Source: Owenia fusiformis (lineage: Eukaryota > Annelida > Polychaeta > Sabellida > Oweniidae). From it: a stretch of DNA of 60,000 nucleotides. This document shows, in pieces, positions 24,801 through 35,438 of this stretch. Numbering within the stretch: the stretch's first letter is position 1; each line of letters opens with the position of its first letter. The stretch covers positions 30,840,867 to 30,900,866 of the forward strand of contig CAIIXF020000008.1 of assembly GCA_903813345.2 (NCBI GenBank). Direction: 5' to 3'. Both the position numbers and the translations under genes were made by a program. The notes beneath the pieces are model-generated. The model saw only the letters and a program-made list of their open reading frames with translations, searched no databases and was not told where the DNA came from.

Positions 24801-26003
24801 TTGTTCTCGAAACTGCAATCTGTGGTGCAATTTAGGGTAAGGATTTAAAGTCACAAGAAATAATTTACCATATAAACATAACAGTTTACAAAGTTAACTG
24901 CACTACAATTTAGATAAAAAAAATATGTACTGAACCAAAACTGTGCAAATAAAGTGAAATGAGCAGTATCATTATCATGGGCATAGCGCCCAGTACGCTG
25001 GGTACGCACGGGCTTACCAGTTGCATATTCGCTCCAAATACAACCAAATTTCAAAATTTTCCTGGGGGAGAACCGGCCCAAAACCCCCCTGAATGCTCGT
25101 TTTTGATTCACTCAACTCTTGTTCCTGTGGTGGTGGCGTACTACTTAGAAAAATAGCGCTACACCCATGATTATTACATTTTCCTAAATTTGCTTCATCT
25201 ATTTTCTTTAGATTCAGGTTCATGCCTCCAACATTTATTTTGTTCTCTATTTACAGGAGTCCCATATTTCGAAAACCATGTACAGGAGGATTCAGGCATT
25301 GGCGATAATTCCACTATGGGTCATGAGCATTGCTGCAATTTTATACTTCTTCGGTGGAAGTCGATTGGGCTATCTGTACTTTGATAGGATTATTTTACAA
25401 GGTAAATGTTATAAAAGCGTCCTTTATTTTTGTAACTTAATTTTGTTTGCCTGGGACTCCCTTCATAAAATAAGTTTTATGAGAGAAAAACATTGACCCT
25501 GTGAGTGAATATTACCTTAGTAACTTAGCCTACTGAACTGCTGAACTATTGTCCAGTTTCCCATATATTTACGTGGCAACCTTATTTTAGCTCTTATGAG
25601 GATGAAATCAATACAAACTAGGACAATATTCTCAGTATAGACAGTAGTAGTTTGTTTACTACAAACCTTGATTTCTGTCAACAAAAGGATGAATCACCCT
25701 GGACAACCTTCGTCATATTATTTGCCCTTTTTAGTCTAATTAATGACTCCATAATAGAATAAAGACTGTTTACTTTATTTCCAAGTTCCTCACCAATTTT
25801 ACTCATTTAGTCTTTCAAAACATTTGTTTTTCATTCTGTCCTGTATTTTTATTCAAAATTGTCATGCTGTCTACATGTTACTTGTATTTGTAGGTTGGCC
25901 AGTGACAATATTAACAATATATCTAGGGCTTTACTTTGCTGGTCAAACTGCCTTTGATATTGAACGCTGGGAGGCAAGAAAACTCAAGGAGAAAACTCAG
26001 TGA
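18842..26003 (+). CDS. HHAT: HHAT-like protein-cysteine N-palmitoyltransferase (MBOAT)
   Basis: HHAT attaches palmitate to the N-terminal Cys of Hedgehog proteins in the ER membrane. Twelve exons join in phase: 18842-19061, 19746-19813, 20255-20365, 20713-20907, 21581-21859, 22257-22437, 22885-23026, 23362-23397, 23921-24060, 24775-24836, 25257-25401 and 25894-26003, giving 562 residues. Seen: multiple hydrophobic segments from about residue 46 onward, a GWWFMGGYRR block, LYNFYIPLYFTGPILTYD, HIYIPMGGS, and the MBOAT active-site His in YYWHGAEKH (about residue 442). The final exon's LYFAGQTAF and basic tail match HHAT. At about residues 235-252 there is a three-fold six-residue repeat (QDGRQI/QDGRQN/QDGQPD). 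The 62-bp exon 10 was placed by phase. HHATL is a less likely alternative because the catalytic His is present. Confidence 0.94.
19870..20045. repeat. Copy of ACAGTAAAACCTGT family (HHAT intron 2)
   Basis: Left TTAGACCTGTCTTAGTGGACACC; the interior has alternating GTGAACAC/TGTTCACT words and TTTGTGGCTCC; the right end is TACAGGTTTCACTGTA. The inverted ends mark a small DNA element related to those at 36291, 48820 and 27660. Confidence 0.65.
20112..20213. repeat. Short copy of ACAGTAAAACCTGT family (HHAT intron 2)
   Basis: About 100 bp starting TACAGTGAAACCTGT and ending ACAGGTTATACTGTA, with GGAACACCATC and GTGTTCCACTT inside. It is about 65 bp downstream of another copy and 40 bp before HHAT exon 3. 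Confidence 0.7.
20386..20575. repeat. Copy of ACAGTAAAACCTGT family (HHAT intron 3)
   Basis: Starts TAGTAAAACTTGTGTAA and ends ATACTGGTTTTACTATG. The interior words GTTCACATTTCAAGGTT and CTTTGGCAGATTA are shared with 50822-51100, marking the same subfamily. Confidence 0.65.
20945..21367 (+). repeat. 59-bp minisatellite, seven copies (HHAT intron 4)
   Basis: The unit contains TATGGGAAGTTGTAGGC, ATTTATGAAAACTCTAAGC and TGCCTGGATCATTTAAC. Copies start at 20953 and repeat every 59 bp to 21307. Units differ by only a few substitutions, so the array is young. It lies 37 bp downstream of the exon 4 donor. Confidence 0.95.
21689..21742 (+). repeat. In-frame 18-nt triplication in HHAT exon 5
   Basis: Three units of CAAGATGG(A/C)CGACAAA-type sequence, 18 nt each, encode QDGRQI, QDGRQN and QDGQPD in a hydrophilic loop between membrane segments. 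It preserves the frame. Confidence 0.85.
23955..24360 (+). repeat. 137-bp tandem duplication containing part of HHAT exon 9
   Basis: The last roughly 106 bp of exon 9 (including the WHG active-site codons and the donor) plus 31 bp of intron are repeated twice downstream with a 137-bp period; the last copy is more diverged. The extra copies keep the donor-like TATAG|GTGAATT but lack the original acceptor and the exon's first third, so they are probably not spliced in. Exons 9 and 10 still join in phase across them. Confidence 0.92.
24977..25169. mobile_element. Short hAT-like MITE in HHAT intron 10
   Basis: Ends CATGGGCATAGCGC (24977-24990) and GCGCTACACCCATG (25156-25169) are inverted copies with two mismatches. 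ATTAT borders both ends. The length is 193 bp with no coding content. It is located about 85 bp before exon 11. Confidence 0.6.
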
Positions 26004-26485
26004 AAAACTCTACTTATACATAATGATAAAAACGGACATCATGACAGCTGTAATGTAGTTATGCAAACTTACATCAAGATATTCTGGAAAATTGATATTT
26101 AATGAATGGTAGAGTGAAAACACCTAATGCAGGACATATGCCTGGAACTGTATTCGCTTTAAATATGGCTTGTAGGCTGGAGAAAATTTAAGGAAACAAT
26201 TGAAATCTTTTGTATAAAACATTTACAAAGAAGTTGCTGGATTGAACAATACAATATGTTAAATCAGATGAGTAAATGCATCTTAGACTTAACTGGGGAG
26301 ATAAGGACATTCAAGAGAAATCTCTTTAAAACTTTATACAGACTTTTTTAAATATTAAAATCCTAAATCTATGGTAAAATGTTGTACTTATGTGAAAAAC
26401 TATTTTGTTCAGTTTATGAACACTTATAAGTTACAACTGATGCATTATGGGTCCCTTATATTTAAAAACTGAATAAAATTGATGT
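26004..26485 (+). terminator. HHAT 3' UTR with polyadenylation signal
   Basis: After the HHAT stop codon the sequence is AT-rich and ORF-free. An AATAAA hexamer occurs at about 26471 within CTGAATAAAATTG, the first canonical signal I noticed downstream of the stop. The cleavage position is not determinable. Confidence 0.45.
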
Positions 26486-26804
26486 ATCCTGGGACCCCTA
26501 ATTAAAGTGGAGACGCACAATTTAACAATTGAATGCTATATTTTACATGTAGTTTCCAATATTTTGAACCCCCTTGCTATCAATACCTCTGAATGTAAAC
26601 TGCTGAAATGGAAGTGTGAAACAGTGCATATTGTACAGTGAACTGCTGAATTCCTTTGAATGAAGATATAGTATGTAATTTTTGTTATAGTCTATTACTT
26701 TAAATGTGATATTTGTGGAATATTCTCATTACCATTCATGTGTAAATCTCATTACATGTTTCAATTAAAATTGCTACACTTTGCATTGCTTCATATGATA
26801 TAAG

Positions 26805-27324
26805 CACACCGGAATAGCCTGACTACGGTAAAGTCAGATACCGTTGTCACAAATGGCGGACATAACCGTCGCTTCAACTGTTTAATCACTTGGTCCTCAT
26901 TTCATGGGATTTTATCGATGTTAATTCTGTGCATGCATAAGCTCTTGTGATAATGTATCATATGAAATCCCATTTTCGATCAAATTGGGTCGTGAATCGA
27001 CACAATATAGCCTCTTCGATATCGTCAATGACAACGGAATCTGAATTTGAGTAATTTAGAAAGACAATGGCATATGGTAATTACAGTGTCCGTTGTCCCG
27101 TATCTCATTTTGATCAGTTAAATTAAAGACTTTATTTCGATGGTAGAACATTATTAACTGTACAATGAGCATTAAGACACTTTGATTGATTGTTGTTCCA
27201 AAGGAATTTAGTCTAGGTACTCTATTAAACATACAGTTCATGAAAATCTAATTGAAGCGACAGTTATGTCCGCCATTTGTGTCAACGGTATCTGACTTTA
27301 CCGTAGTCAGGCTAATCCGGGGTG
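26805..27324. mobile_element. 520-bp CAC-ended element with 5-bp TSD
   Basis: Inverted terminal repeats of about 70 bp start CACACCGGAATAGCCTGAC on the left and, reversed, CACCCCGGATTAGCCTGAC on the right. Both continue through TACGGTAAAGTCAGATACC and AAATGGCGGACATAAC. ATAAG lies on both sides (26800-26804 and 27325-27329). CAC termini plus a 5-bp duplication resemble Transib/RAG-type insertions, but no transposase is inside and the family assignment is a guess. It lies about 0.3 kb beyond the HHAT polyadenylation signal. Confidence 0.85.
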
Positions 27325-28571
27325 ATAAGGGATTAGATGCAAGATTACTCTTTGCAATAAGATTTTCAAGTTAATAGTTCCTGTAGCCTTGCCAGAGTCT
27401 GTATTATCTTCGTGAAAGAAAAATTAGAAAAAATAAAAAGACATGGGCAAGGCTATAGTTCCTGCTTCATTGTACTTATATAAAACTTAGTGAACACATG
27501 TCCATAGTAGATCTGTCTTACTAAATTAATAAACACCTTTATCTAATAATAAAAAGTATGGCGTAGTCAGGCATGATGCCTCAGCTTAGTTTTTGCCTCA
27601 TTTGTTCAGCTTTGCCTTGCCTGGCCTCTGATCTGTCCTTAATCAAATACAAGTTCTAGTTTCGACAATAAAACAACCTAAATGGATTTTAAGTGAACAC
27701 CTACAGTCTCAAAGTAAACACTTCTCGTGGCTTCATGTGTTCACTATTCAAGGTTTTATTGTATTTTGACATTAAGTCACCATGACGTTTTATCATTGTG
27801 CAGAAAACTTTCAATTAATAACTATTATACATGTACATTGTGGCAGGGTCACAAAAGCTTAAAGTAAAACAATTCCGATCAATTGTTGTAATTTAGATAT
27901 AACGCAAAACACAAATTGGCTTTATATCAACTTATAAGAAGGTTTCTGTTGACAAGTTAATTACCTGCAGTTTACGAGATTTAATAGATATAGAGATAAG
28001 TAATGATTATATAGTATATATTATATTTTTGAATAAATTTTATTAAAATAAGTTGTTTATTTATTTTTACCTATGGGACAGGAAAATGTTACAAGCATGC
28101 ATTTTCAGCCATCCCATCCCAATTAAAGTAGACTAATCCAGAAAATCGTGCCACCTCCTTGTTATGATGTCAGTTTTACATTTTCAGGGCAGAAATAAAA
28201 ACATGAACTTTTTTTATACATTTATATTTTTCAAAAACTATTGGTGACAAGTAATGCAATGTTGCAATCATTTTCATTGTTTTTGTATATATCTAGCCAA
28301 TATTACCTGAAGCTCTCTTTTAAGAAGTGAAGTCGAACGAATGCAAAGGGTAAGCCAATATACATGTACCCTAGTTCATGTCGTTTTCTTAGCTCACCAA
28401 AAGCGGTTGGAATTTATTGAGTATTACTCCGTGTTTTAGAGAAAAATACTATTTTTGTAAAGTAGAAATACTGCAATGTCAGTCGTTGTTTCATTGATAG
28501 GGGTCAAAAGTCTTGCTTGTCTGTTCTCTTGTCCCTACTCCCTATACTATCCCAATGTTATGAGCCCGGCC

Positions 28572-28617
28572 TCAATGTTATGACCCCGGTTATACATAGC
28601 AGGGGTCATAACATTGA
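28572..28617. repeat. Perfect 16-bp hairpin
   Basis: TCAATGTTATGACCCC and GGGGTCATAACATTGA are separated by a short loop. A third, partial copy (CCCAATGTTATGAGCCC) lies just upstream. Possibly a tiny inverted-repeat element. Confidence 0.6.
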
Positions 28618-28807
28618 TAAAACCATTTGAAAACCTGATAACAAGAACTTCTAAATTGAATGATTTTTGGACCACCAAAAAGATACTAGACTAGTAGTAG
28701 TGTGTTTCTGAAAATATTAGCTTTAAATACCCCTTGCGAATACATTGGAAATACTGCCTAGCTGCATTACATCTCTGACATTATTCAATGACTCCAATGA
28801 CTTGTAA

Positions 28808-28890
28808 GGCATTAACCTGCAAAATGTCACCACCTGCCATTTTTTAGAACCGAACACTGTCCACAAAAAATGTTACAGTACGTCATCACT
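28808..28890. repeat. Copy of AACAAATGGCAGGTGGTGA family (inverse)
   Basis: Contains GGCATTAACCTGCAAAATG and TCACCACCTGCCATTTTTT, the reverse of the block at 37390-37435. No coding content. Confidence 0.6.
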
Positions 28891-30067
28891 TGTGATGGTG
28901 ACATAGAAATATAATGCCATAGACAGTATCATGTATTTCACAAATACCAGCTGATTGAACCACTTCTTTCAAGAGTAAAATATTTCATGAGAAAACAGAG
29001 GATATATTTACATTACATTGGCCAATCAGATCGCAGGAAATCTCAGCTAATGGAAAACCAAAATCACAATCTACATTCAACATCATCAATAAAGAAAAAC
29101 AAATGAATTTGTAAACCGTTTTTATTGAACAATATAAAATACTCACACAAAAGCTGAAATTACAAGTAGCTATTAAACAAGTACTGATTTACCAATTTAC
29201 AGTAAAATCAGAAGACTAAATATCAATATTAGTGAAAAATAAAATGCAAGTCATTCCCTTTTATAAATTACTTAAACTAGAAATTAATACACTGCTTCAT
29301 AAACTATCAATTTGTCATTATTCAATTGACCAACACTCCCCTCAAAAAGTTTAAAACTGTAAGTCTCCTTTTGGACATACTGAGGGGGTGTCTGTAATTG
29401 TATAGTTAATAGTAATATAAATTGTACCTTTTTATCTGAATGTACCCATTTACCATATTTTGCAACTGATTTTCTTGCATTTAATGAGCTTCATAGTAAA
29501 ATAAAATCAATTTTTATTTGATACTTCTAGTAAGATGTGTTTATTATAGACATCTTCACTGTTCAAAAATTGATTAAAATGAACATAAATCAATTCTGCA
29601 ATTATTTAATTTGTCTTTGCCATTTACTTGTATTTTCATACAAAGAGCCATAAGGACACATTAGGCATAAACAGAATATATGCCCTCATTGATTCCAAGC
29701 ATGCCCTAATTGCTTTATTGATAGACTGATTCAGAAGCTAACTTCAACTCCCAACACAAATATTCGCTTTTACGTTGATTTTTTCCACTGGCTTTTACAT
29801 TCACTTTATTCCACTGGCTCATACAAAAGTACCAAAAAACTCCTCTTGATTTGAAGAACTCCTCCTTAATGTTGATGTAAAATGCTCCCTTTCCACTAAT
29901 TTCCAGCCAAATAACACAGGAATTCTGGGAAATTACATCTTTCAAGATCTCACAATGGCCTTGCCATTTCACACCTCTTGCCGTTACTTCTCAATGATTT
30001 TCTTCCCTTGCATTTGGTGCAACAAAATGAGCGCCACAAATTTCAATTTTAATTTTTTTACTCTGCA

Positions 30068-33000
30068 TCATTTAAGCCATAGTTTTAACCTTAAGGCATC
30101 CACTCCGTTTAAATAGTAACGAAATAAACGTTTGTCTCTTACGAATCCCAGGTTCTCATATAAACGCAATGCTGATTTGTTTGTTATTTCCGTCTCTAGC
30201 ACCACCTTGAACAGAAAAGAAACATTATTAAATAAAAGCGTGGAACACCTCTGTAAGTGGAACAACTATTTTCACTGAATCAGGGGTCCCATTAGAAGCA
30301 GGATACATGCAATAATGAATGCTAAAATGTTCATGGAAGTTTTAATTCAGTCCCTTGTATAGTTGTATGAACTGCATAAATGCTTGACATTTACAATTTA
30401 GATCATTAACTACATACTTGTTCACTTTATTCCTTGCTGATTCCATTCTTTTCTCTCAATTTTATGTTTCAAAACATGACTACAAAGATCCATAAAAATT
30501 ATATTTTCAAATTGTATTACCTCATCACAATCATTGGACACCATGGCTTGAATAGACTTTGTCACCAGAATAGATCCTGTAATACAGAATATGAATGTTA
30601 TCCACTAGGAAATATTAGATATGAGGTGACAGTGGATTTTGCTAAATGCTCAAAAAATTGCAAATGAAATTTTTTGTGCAATATTTCAGATTTTTGGAAT
30701 CTTTTGTGATTTTAGGATTTCGGAATTTTTTTGTGTAACATTTTAGGGCTTTTATGGAGTTTTAGGGCCTTTTTGCGTTGTGGAGGTCCTGCGCCTCAGA
30801 GTTTTCAATGTGGAGAGATCCCTGGTTGATGACTTTAAAATTCTTAGAGCATGACTTATTCACCGAGTATGAATAGTGTCTAGGCTACCAGTAATCTCTT
30901 TTGACCAAATTATCTGTAATTTTCCAAATTAATCAAATACGAGGGTTGTTCCAGAAGTAATGCACTATATACTTAATATTCTTATTGATAAAGTTAGAGT
31001 ATATAGTGCATTACTTCTGGGACAACCCTCGTAGGCCTATTTAACTTAATATTAGATCATTTAAACTTATAAATGATGTGTTCTCACCAATCTTTCTCCG
31101 TCTATAATCTTTGTCAACAGCTAACATGGCGATATATCCTCTTCTGACTATTTTCTTATGAAAGTCTAATTTACAAACAATTGTTCCAATACACTTTTCC
31201 TCATCCATTGCCTGGAACAACAAAAAAACAAATTCAGTACATGCCCATTGCAATAGTGCAAGAGATATAGTGCAAAGTGCAAGAGATATTGCGAACATGC
31301 AGCTTAGAATCTAGGAGAGCCTCCCATCATCAGCTGTGATTGGTTTCCATAGTAACAGAATTATAGAATGTAGTAAAGTACAATACATTTCTCTTTATTG
31401 AAATTGAATGATTATTATGTTAACCCCATTGGCCAAAATTAAAATTCTGAGTTGTCAATTAAGCTAATTAAATTAATGTTTGTATTAACAATGATATTTT
31501 TTGGAGTTGACCAGCACACTTGATAGAACTGTGAAAATCAGACAATTTGAGTTCGACTTCTATGGAATAATTCAATATGACTTCTAGAAAATCTGTTAAT
31601 CATCCCATACGTGGTCTTTTTAGTGAGGTAATTTCTTTTTTATTTTAATTATGGTAAAACCTGTGTACAGTGAACACCTTCCAATGGAGCCACAAAATTG
31701 TTCACTGTAGGTAGGTTCATTACCTAGAGGCAATCTTACACAGAACTATGTTGTGGAATATGTGCTGAGAAAAGGTGTTCACTAGATAGAGTGAGGTGTT
31801 TACTATAGCAGTACTGGTGGTAGGCTCAATATTTTGTGTGTCACATGACCCAGTTCAATTAAAAAAGTGGGTCAAACTTGGAAAATGTGAGTCAAATTGA
31901 ATTTTTATAATTAAGCTCATTTTGGATAAATCTAGAGTACAAAAATAAATGTGCTGCAATGGGACTTCATGTTTTGTCAAATTGGAACACTGCAAACCCA
32001 GGCAACTTCCTTTTGTAGCAAAACATTTTTTTTATGATGCAAGTGACTTTTGCCATGATTAAGTATCGCAATAAAGAAGTTTTCAAAAGTTTTCAAACCA
32101 ATGAAAGAGCGTGAGATATAATTTGATCGGTAAGGTATAGGTCAAAACTTAGTTTTGATTTGGGAGCTAATTCCCTGGAAATAACCTTGGTCTATTTGGG
32201 GATAAATGTGCGTCGAGTGAAACGCAACGAGTTGAAAATTCTGCGTCAGACTTGATCAAATATGCGTAAAAACGGCATTAACGCCAGCTCTGTATAGACA
32301 GGTTTTACCATAATTAAATTTCAGAGTGAGACATTCGAACGCATACTGAAGGTTTATTTCACTTCATCGTATATGGGGCCAAAATTATCTTTGAAAAGAG
32401 TGTTAAAATAAGCACATATACACTGGTGTTCGTAGTTGCTTAGACCGACATGCTAGTTAACCTACCAAGAAACAAAGCTGAGGCCAATTATGTATAAAAT
32501 ATCTATATGTATAAATAGAGTATGGCTCTGATAAGTCTTTGGATACTAGTCTCATTATAGCAGGCATCTGTAGTTCAGACTGGTATTCTACATATGTAAT
32601 TGAACTTTTAGTTGTACTGTCTCCTGGGATATCGGAGCTGAGTTTGCTCTCTCCTTCTAGTTCTATTGGTTCATGTATTGACATTTTTTCAAGGTCTGAT
32701 GACAGTTCGGATTGAGCTTCATCATTTATAAGTTTTTTCACGGTACTGCTATCCTTAGGGACTGATTGCATGTGTGTATCCAATGAATTTGAATCATTTT
32801 GATCATCCGAGTCTGTATTTTTCTCCGAAGATGCAACATTTTTTACATCCACTTTGGAAGAAGCTGATATGATGTTATCCAATGTTTTTGGTTTGACGCA
32901 TCCATTTGGCAACACTTTGGTTGTTGTTAGCTTAATATCATCTGCTATGACAGACATATTTGGTGGGTCAGTTGCAATTCCATTGGTACCTACATCTGTC

Positions 33001-33074
33001 TCTGAATCTGAGACAGCATTTCCTTTCATTTTCAAATTTTCTGATTCCACATCCTCTGCATTTAGTTCTGACAT
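30068..33074 (-). CDS. NAA30: N-alpha-acetyltransferase 30 (NatC catalytic subunit)
   Basis: NAA30 acetylates N-termini starting Met-hydrophobic, in the cytosolic NatC complex with NAA35 and NAA38. Four exons join in phase: 32466-33074, 31088-31211, 30521-30576 and 30068-30205, giving 308 residues. The first about 150 residues are acidic, Ser-rich and low complexity, as in other NAA30 proteins. The GNAT fold follows: [14 protein letters not shown], the catalytic-domain block [39 protein letters not shown], the acetyl-CoA loop RRKIGS (about 241-246), then [18 protein letters not shown] and a C-terminus ending LKLWLK. The 56-bp exon 3 was placed by phase. Length is slightly shorter than vertebrate forms, consistent with a shorter disordered tail. 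Confident. Confidence 0.96.
30940..31031. mobile_element. 92-bp palindromic mariner-like MITE (NAA30 intron)
   Basis: Nearly the whole element is a hairpin: CGAGGGTTGTTCCAGAAGT at the left and its near-perfect reverse at the right, bordered by TA on each side (30938-30939 and 31032-31033). TA duplication and CGAGGGT ends fit mariner-type elements. It sits just downstream of NAA30 exon 2 in its intron. Confidence 0.8.
31645..32316. mobile_element. 672-bp element with perfect 20-bp TIRs (NAA30 intron 1)
   Basis: Termini TTAATTATGGTAAAACCTGT (31645-31664) and the exact reverse complement at 32297-32316. The left interior has GTGAACACC, GAGCCACAAAATTGTTCACT and AGGTGTTCACT words of the ACAGTAAAACCTGT family; the rest is unrelated. 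It may be a longer family member or a nested insertion. No transposase is seen. Confidence 0.75.
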
Positions 33075-33452
33075 GTCCGATTTACAGGTTTCTACGCATT
33101 GGATTTCCTACAAATTATGCTACGCTGTATGAATCATACATACATAGAATCAATTAGATTTCTGTTGAATTATAGCTAGTTTAATCTAAAAAATAACACA
33201 GAAAATGAAAATAAATTTGAGAATTTTTTCTCATTGCTTTTAGACGCATGCGCATTCGAACACAATATATCAATACGCTTGCCCGAACTATATTAAATTG
33301 TAGATATATACCGCTATCACAAACACTAGTAGTCTGTGAAAACATATCACATAACACATTTCTCTAAATTTAATTCGAAATATTTTTAAATAAGACAAGT
33401 GAAATATGATCTTTACTCTTAGAAACTTGATATCAAAAAAGTGTTGTTCGGT

Positions 33453-33462
33453 CACTTCCGGT
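33453..33462 (-). promoter_or_regulatory. ETS-type site (ACCGGAAGTG) upstream of NAA30
   Basis: On the minus strand ACCGGAAGTG is a strong match to the ETS/GABP consensus common in TATA-less housekeeping promoters. It lies about 380 bp upstream of the NAA30 ATG, suggesting a 5' untranslated leader. The functional role is inferred. Confidence 0.35.
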
Positions 33463-33554
33463 ACGAAAAAGTTATAAAAGTAAGATTTTATATTTATTTC
33501 ATTTATAACAGTTAATTTATATATTATCTAAGAGCTTTGGACACAGGAACAGGG

Positions 33555-34505
33555 CTGCCTAAGTTTTCCTCTTCGCGCTTTTGCCGATCTTTTGTCAACT
33601 CCAACCAATCTGAGAGTATGGGGCAAAGAAGAGTCTGACAAGTGCACTCTTGACTTGAGCGAAGGTAACCCCATAAATGTGGGGTTATTTTGAGTTTTTT
33701 TAATTATTAATTATTTTGAGCGAAGGAAGGTTCACATGGAGACACAACAGAGTGCTCCAGGAAACTGCTAAATATGTCGACCAGTGCTTTGATCCCCCAG
33801 CAACACCAGAACTTTGGCTCATCAAGGAAGGAAAACCCAAAGCTGCAAACTCCTCCAGCAAATCACAGCCCAGGTCTAGCATCTAAACGAGCGCAACAGA
33901 CTGGCAACTCCAAGTAGACCTTCACCAGAAACTTGCCTTTCCTCTGAATATGGCAGTAACGACCCTACGCCCAGACATGGTTATGACTTCAAGCTCGACC
34001 AAGACTATTCTCATTATCGAACTGACAGTCCCTTGGGAGGATAGACTGGAAGTCTCATACGAGTTAAAAGCAACAAAAAATCAAGGCCTTGCGGAGGAAG
34101 CTGAGTCCAGAGGTTGGCACGCATCTGTCTTCCCTATTGAAGTTGGCTGCAGAGGGTTTCCAGCAACATCAGTTAGAAGCCTATTGCCCAAACTAGGGCT
34201 GCAACCCAAAGAGCTCAAGAAGGCCATTAAGTCTATTAGCTTATCAGCAGAAGACAGCTCCCGATGGCTATGGATCAAAAGAAGACAAACGTGGAACCCA
34301 AAGGCGACCCATTCCACAAAAATACCACTGGAACTCTGCTTGTATTTGTGGCCAACCACCAGACTACAGGTGTTCCATATGCTTGCATATGGGCGGGGTG
34401 TATACAGCAGGAGGTGCTTACTCGGCCGAACCCGACCTCACACCAATATTCAAGCGTGTTCTAGTTTGCCCCTTTTGCATGCCATTCCCATTCCCAGTCC
34501 ATTAT
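33555..34505 (+). pseudogene. Retroelement C-terminal fragment with restriction-like endonuclease motif
   Basis: Plus-strand frames read NLRVWGKEESDKCTLDL, then RFTWRHNRVLQETAKYVDQ, a stop near 33888, then TLRPDMVMT, IIELTVPWEDR, IEVGCRGFPATSVRSLL and SSRWLWIKRRQ. RPD...ELTVPWE resembles the PD-(D/E)xK-like end of a reverse-transcriptase polyprotein common in invertebrate genomes (family from memory, moderate certainty). It has an in-frame stop and a 50-bp insertion at 33666-33715 flanked by 11-bp repeats, so it is dead. No reverse transcriptase domain is present upstream. Confidence 0.6.
33655..33726. repeat. Small insertion flanked by 11-bp direct repeats
   Basis: TTGAGCGAAGG occurs at 33655-33665 and 33716-33726, surrounding a 50-bp AT-rich insert. 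Removing one copy plus the insert restores the retroelement reading (DLSEGRFTWRHN), so this looks like a target-site duplication of a tiny insertion. Confidence 0.6.
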
Positions 34506-34509
34506 AAGT

Positions 34510-35438
34510 TATGTAGCAAAGCATCGTGGATGTTTAACGAATGAACTCTAGTCTTAATTTTTACTATATTGTTAATAAGATGGGAATGTATTGAGATGTT
34601 TGATACATCAAAGGTTTACTCTCTCAACAATGAGAATTTTAGATTATTATTTCTGCCAAATATTCTCTGAGCCCATGCTTCAAAATACATGTACATCATA
34701 TCAAAGAAGCTACACAGTCGTACACTTGAAAGAGAACATATACACGATATCATATCATTTTGAAGGATGGCATTTTACTGATGAGTTGATAAAATATATC
34801 AGAGTGAAGGGAACAAGTGATATATTCATAGGCCCTGGAAGTGGGAACATGTATAAAAAATCGAGTCAAGTTCTGAAATATCAATAAGCTAAATCATACG
34901 GATATGCAGCTGATAAACAATTATCAGCTGCATGTGGGGCTGATAAATGATTTTCTGAAAAATATCAATCCATGATATCAGAAATTTCAAAGTTTGTTAT
35001 TGTTTGTAAAACAGGTTGGTTCATCCATCTTCCTGCCAACTGTCAGATACCCATTACTATGTTTACTGTGTCAATTTCTTATTGTATGCAGAAGTGAATT
35101 ATGAATTGGATGGTCGGAAATTAGAAATTAAAAAACCTTCTTTGAATCTGATGGGTTGCCTGGGTTCAAGAAAATACTGAAGAAATACTTCTGGTTCCTG
35201 TCTTCTCATATCATGTATCAGTTGACCAATCACACTCATACCACTGCATGTCAATATTAATGAAAGGATTTGCAATCCTCTGCCTATTTTCACTTAGTCT
35301 AATTAGGTTTTTCTATTGTTTTTCTTGATATAGGCCTACAATGTCAAATTTATTTTCAGGCACCATTTGTACACTGATGATAAAGATACAAGTACTCATA
35401 CTATGGGACACAATTGTTAAATATTGACTTCTTTCAAC
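34510..35438. other. COA6 5' flank, no gene
   Basis: AT-rich, with TTATCAGCTG/CAGCTGATAA inverted words near 34910-34930. The open frames at 34591-34887 and 35099-35293 have no recognisable similarity. Promoter elements for COA6 are not obvious. Confidence 0.4.

Larger units (their letters stand above)
27330..30067. other. Intergenic / NAA30 3' flank, no gene
   Basis: AT-rich. It holds a copy of the ACAGTAAAACCTGT family ending at about 27765 (TGTTCACTATTCAAGG then TTTTATTGTA), the small hairpin at 28572 and a dispersed repeat at 28808. TTTATT at 29714-29719 reads AATAAA on the minus strand and could serve NAA30. The 85-codon frame at 29715-29972 lies in the probable NAA30 3' UTR and resembles nothing. 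Confidence 0.5.

Noticed and set aside
24851-25223. ORFs on both strands in HHAT intron 10
   Set aside because: They coincide with a hAT-like MITE; the real HHAT exons flank it in phase.
29715-29972. 85-codon minus-strand ORF
   Set aside because: It is downstream of the NAA30 stop in the probable 3' UTR and has no recognisable features.
35424-35438. Earlier COA6 start
   Set aside because: The codon at 35424 is TTG; the first in-frame ATG is at 35439 and fits the family's N-terminus.
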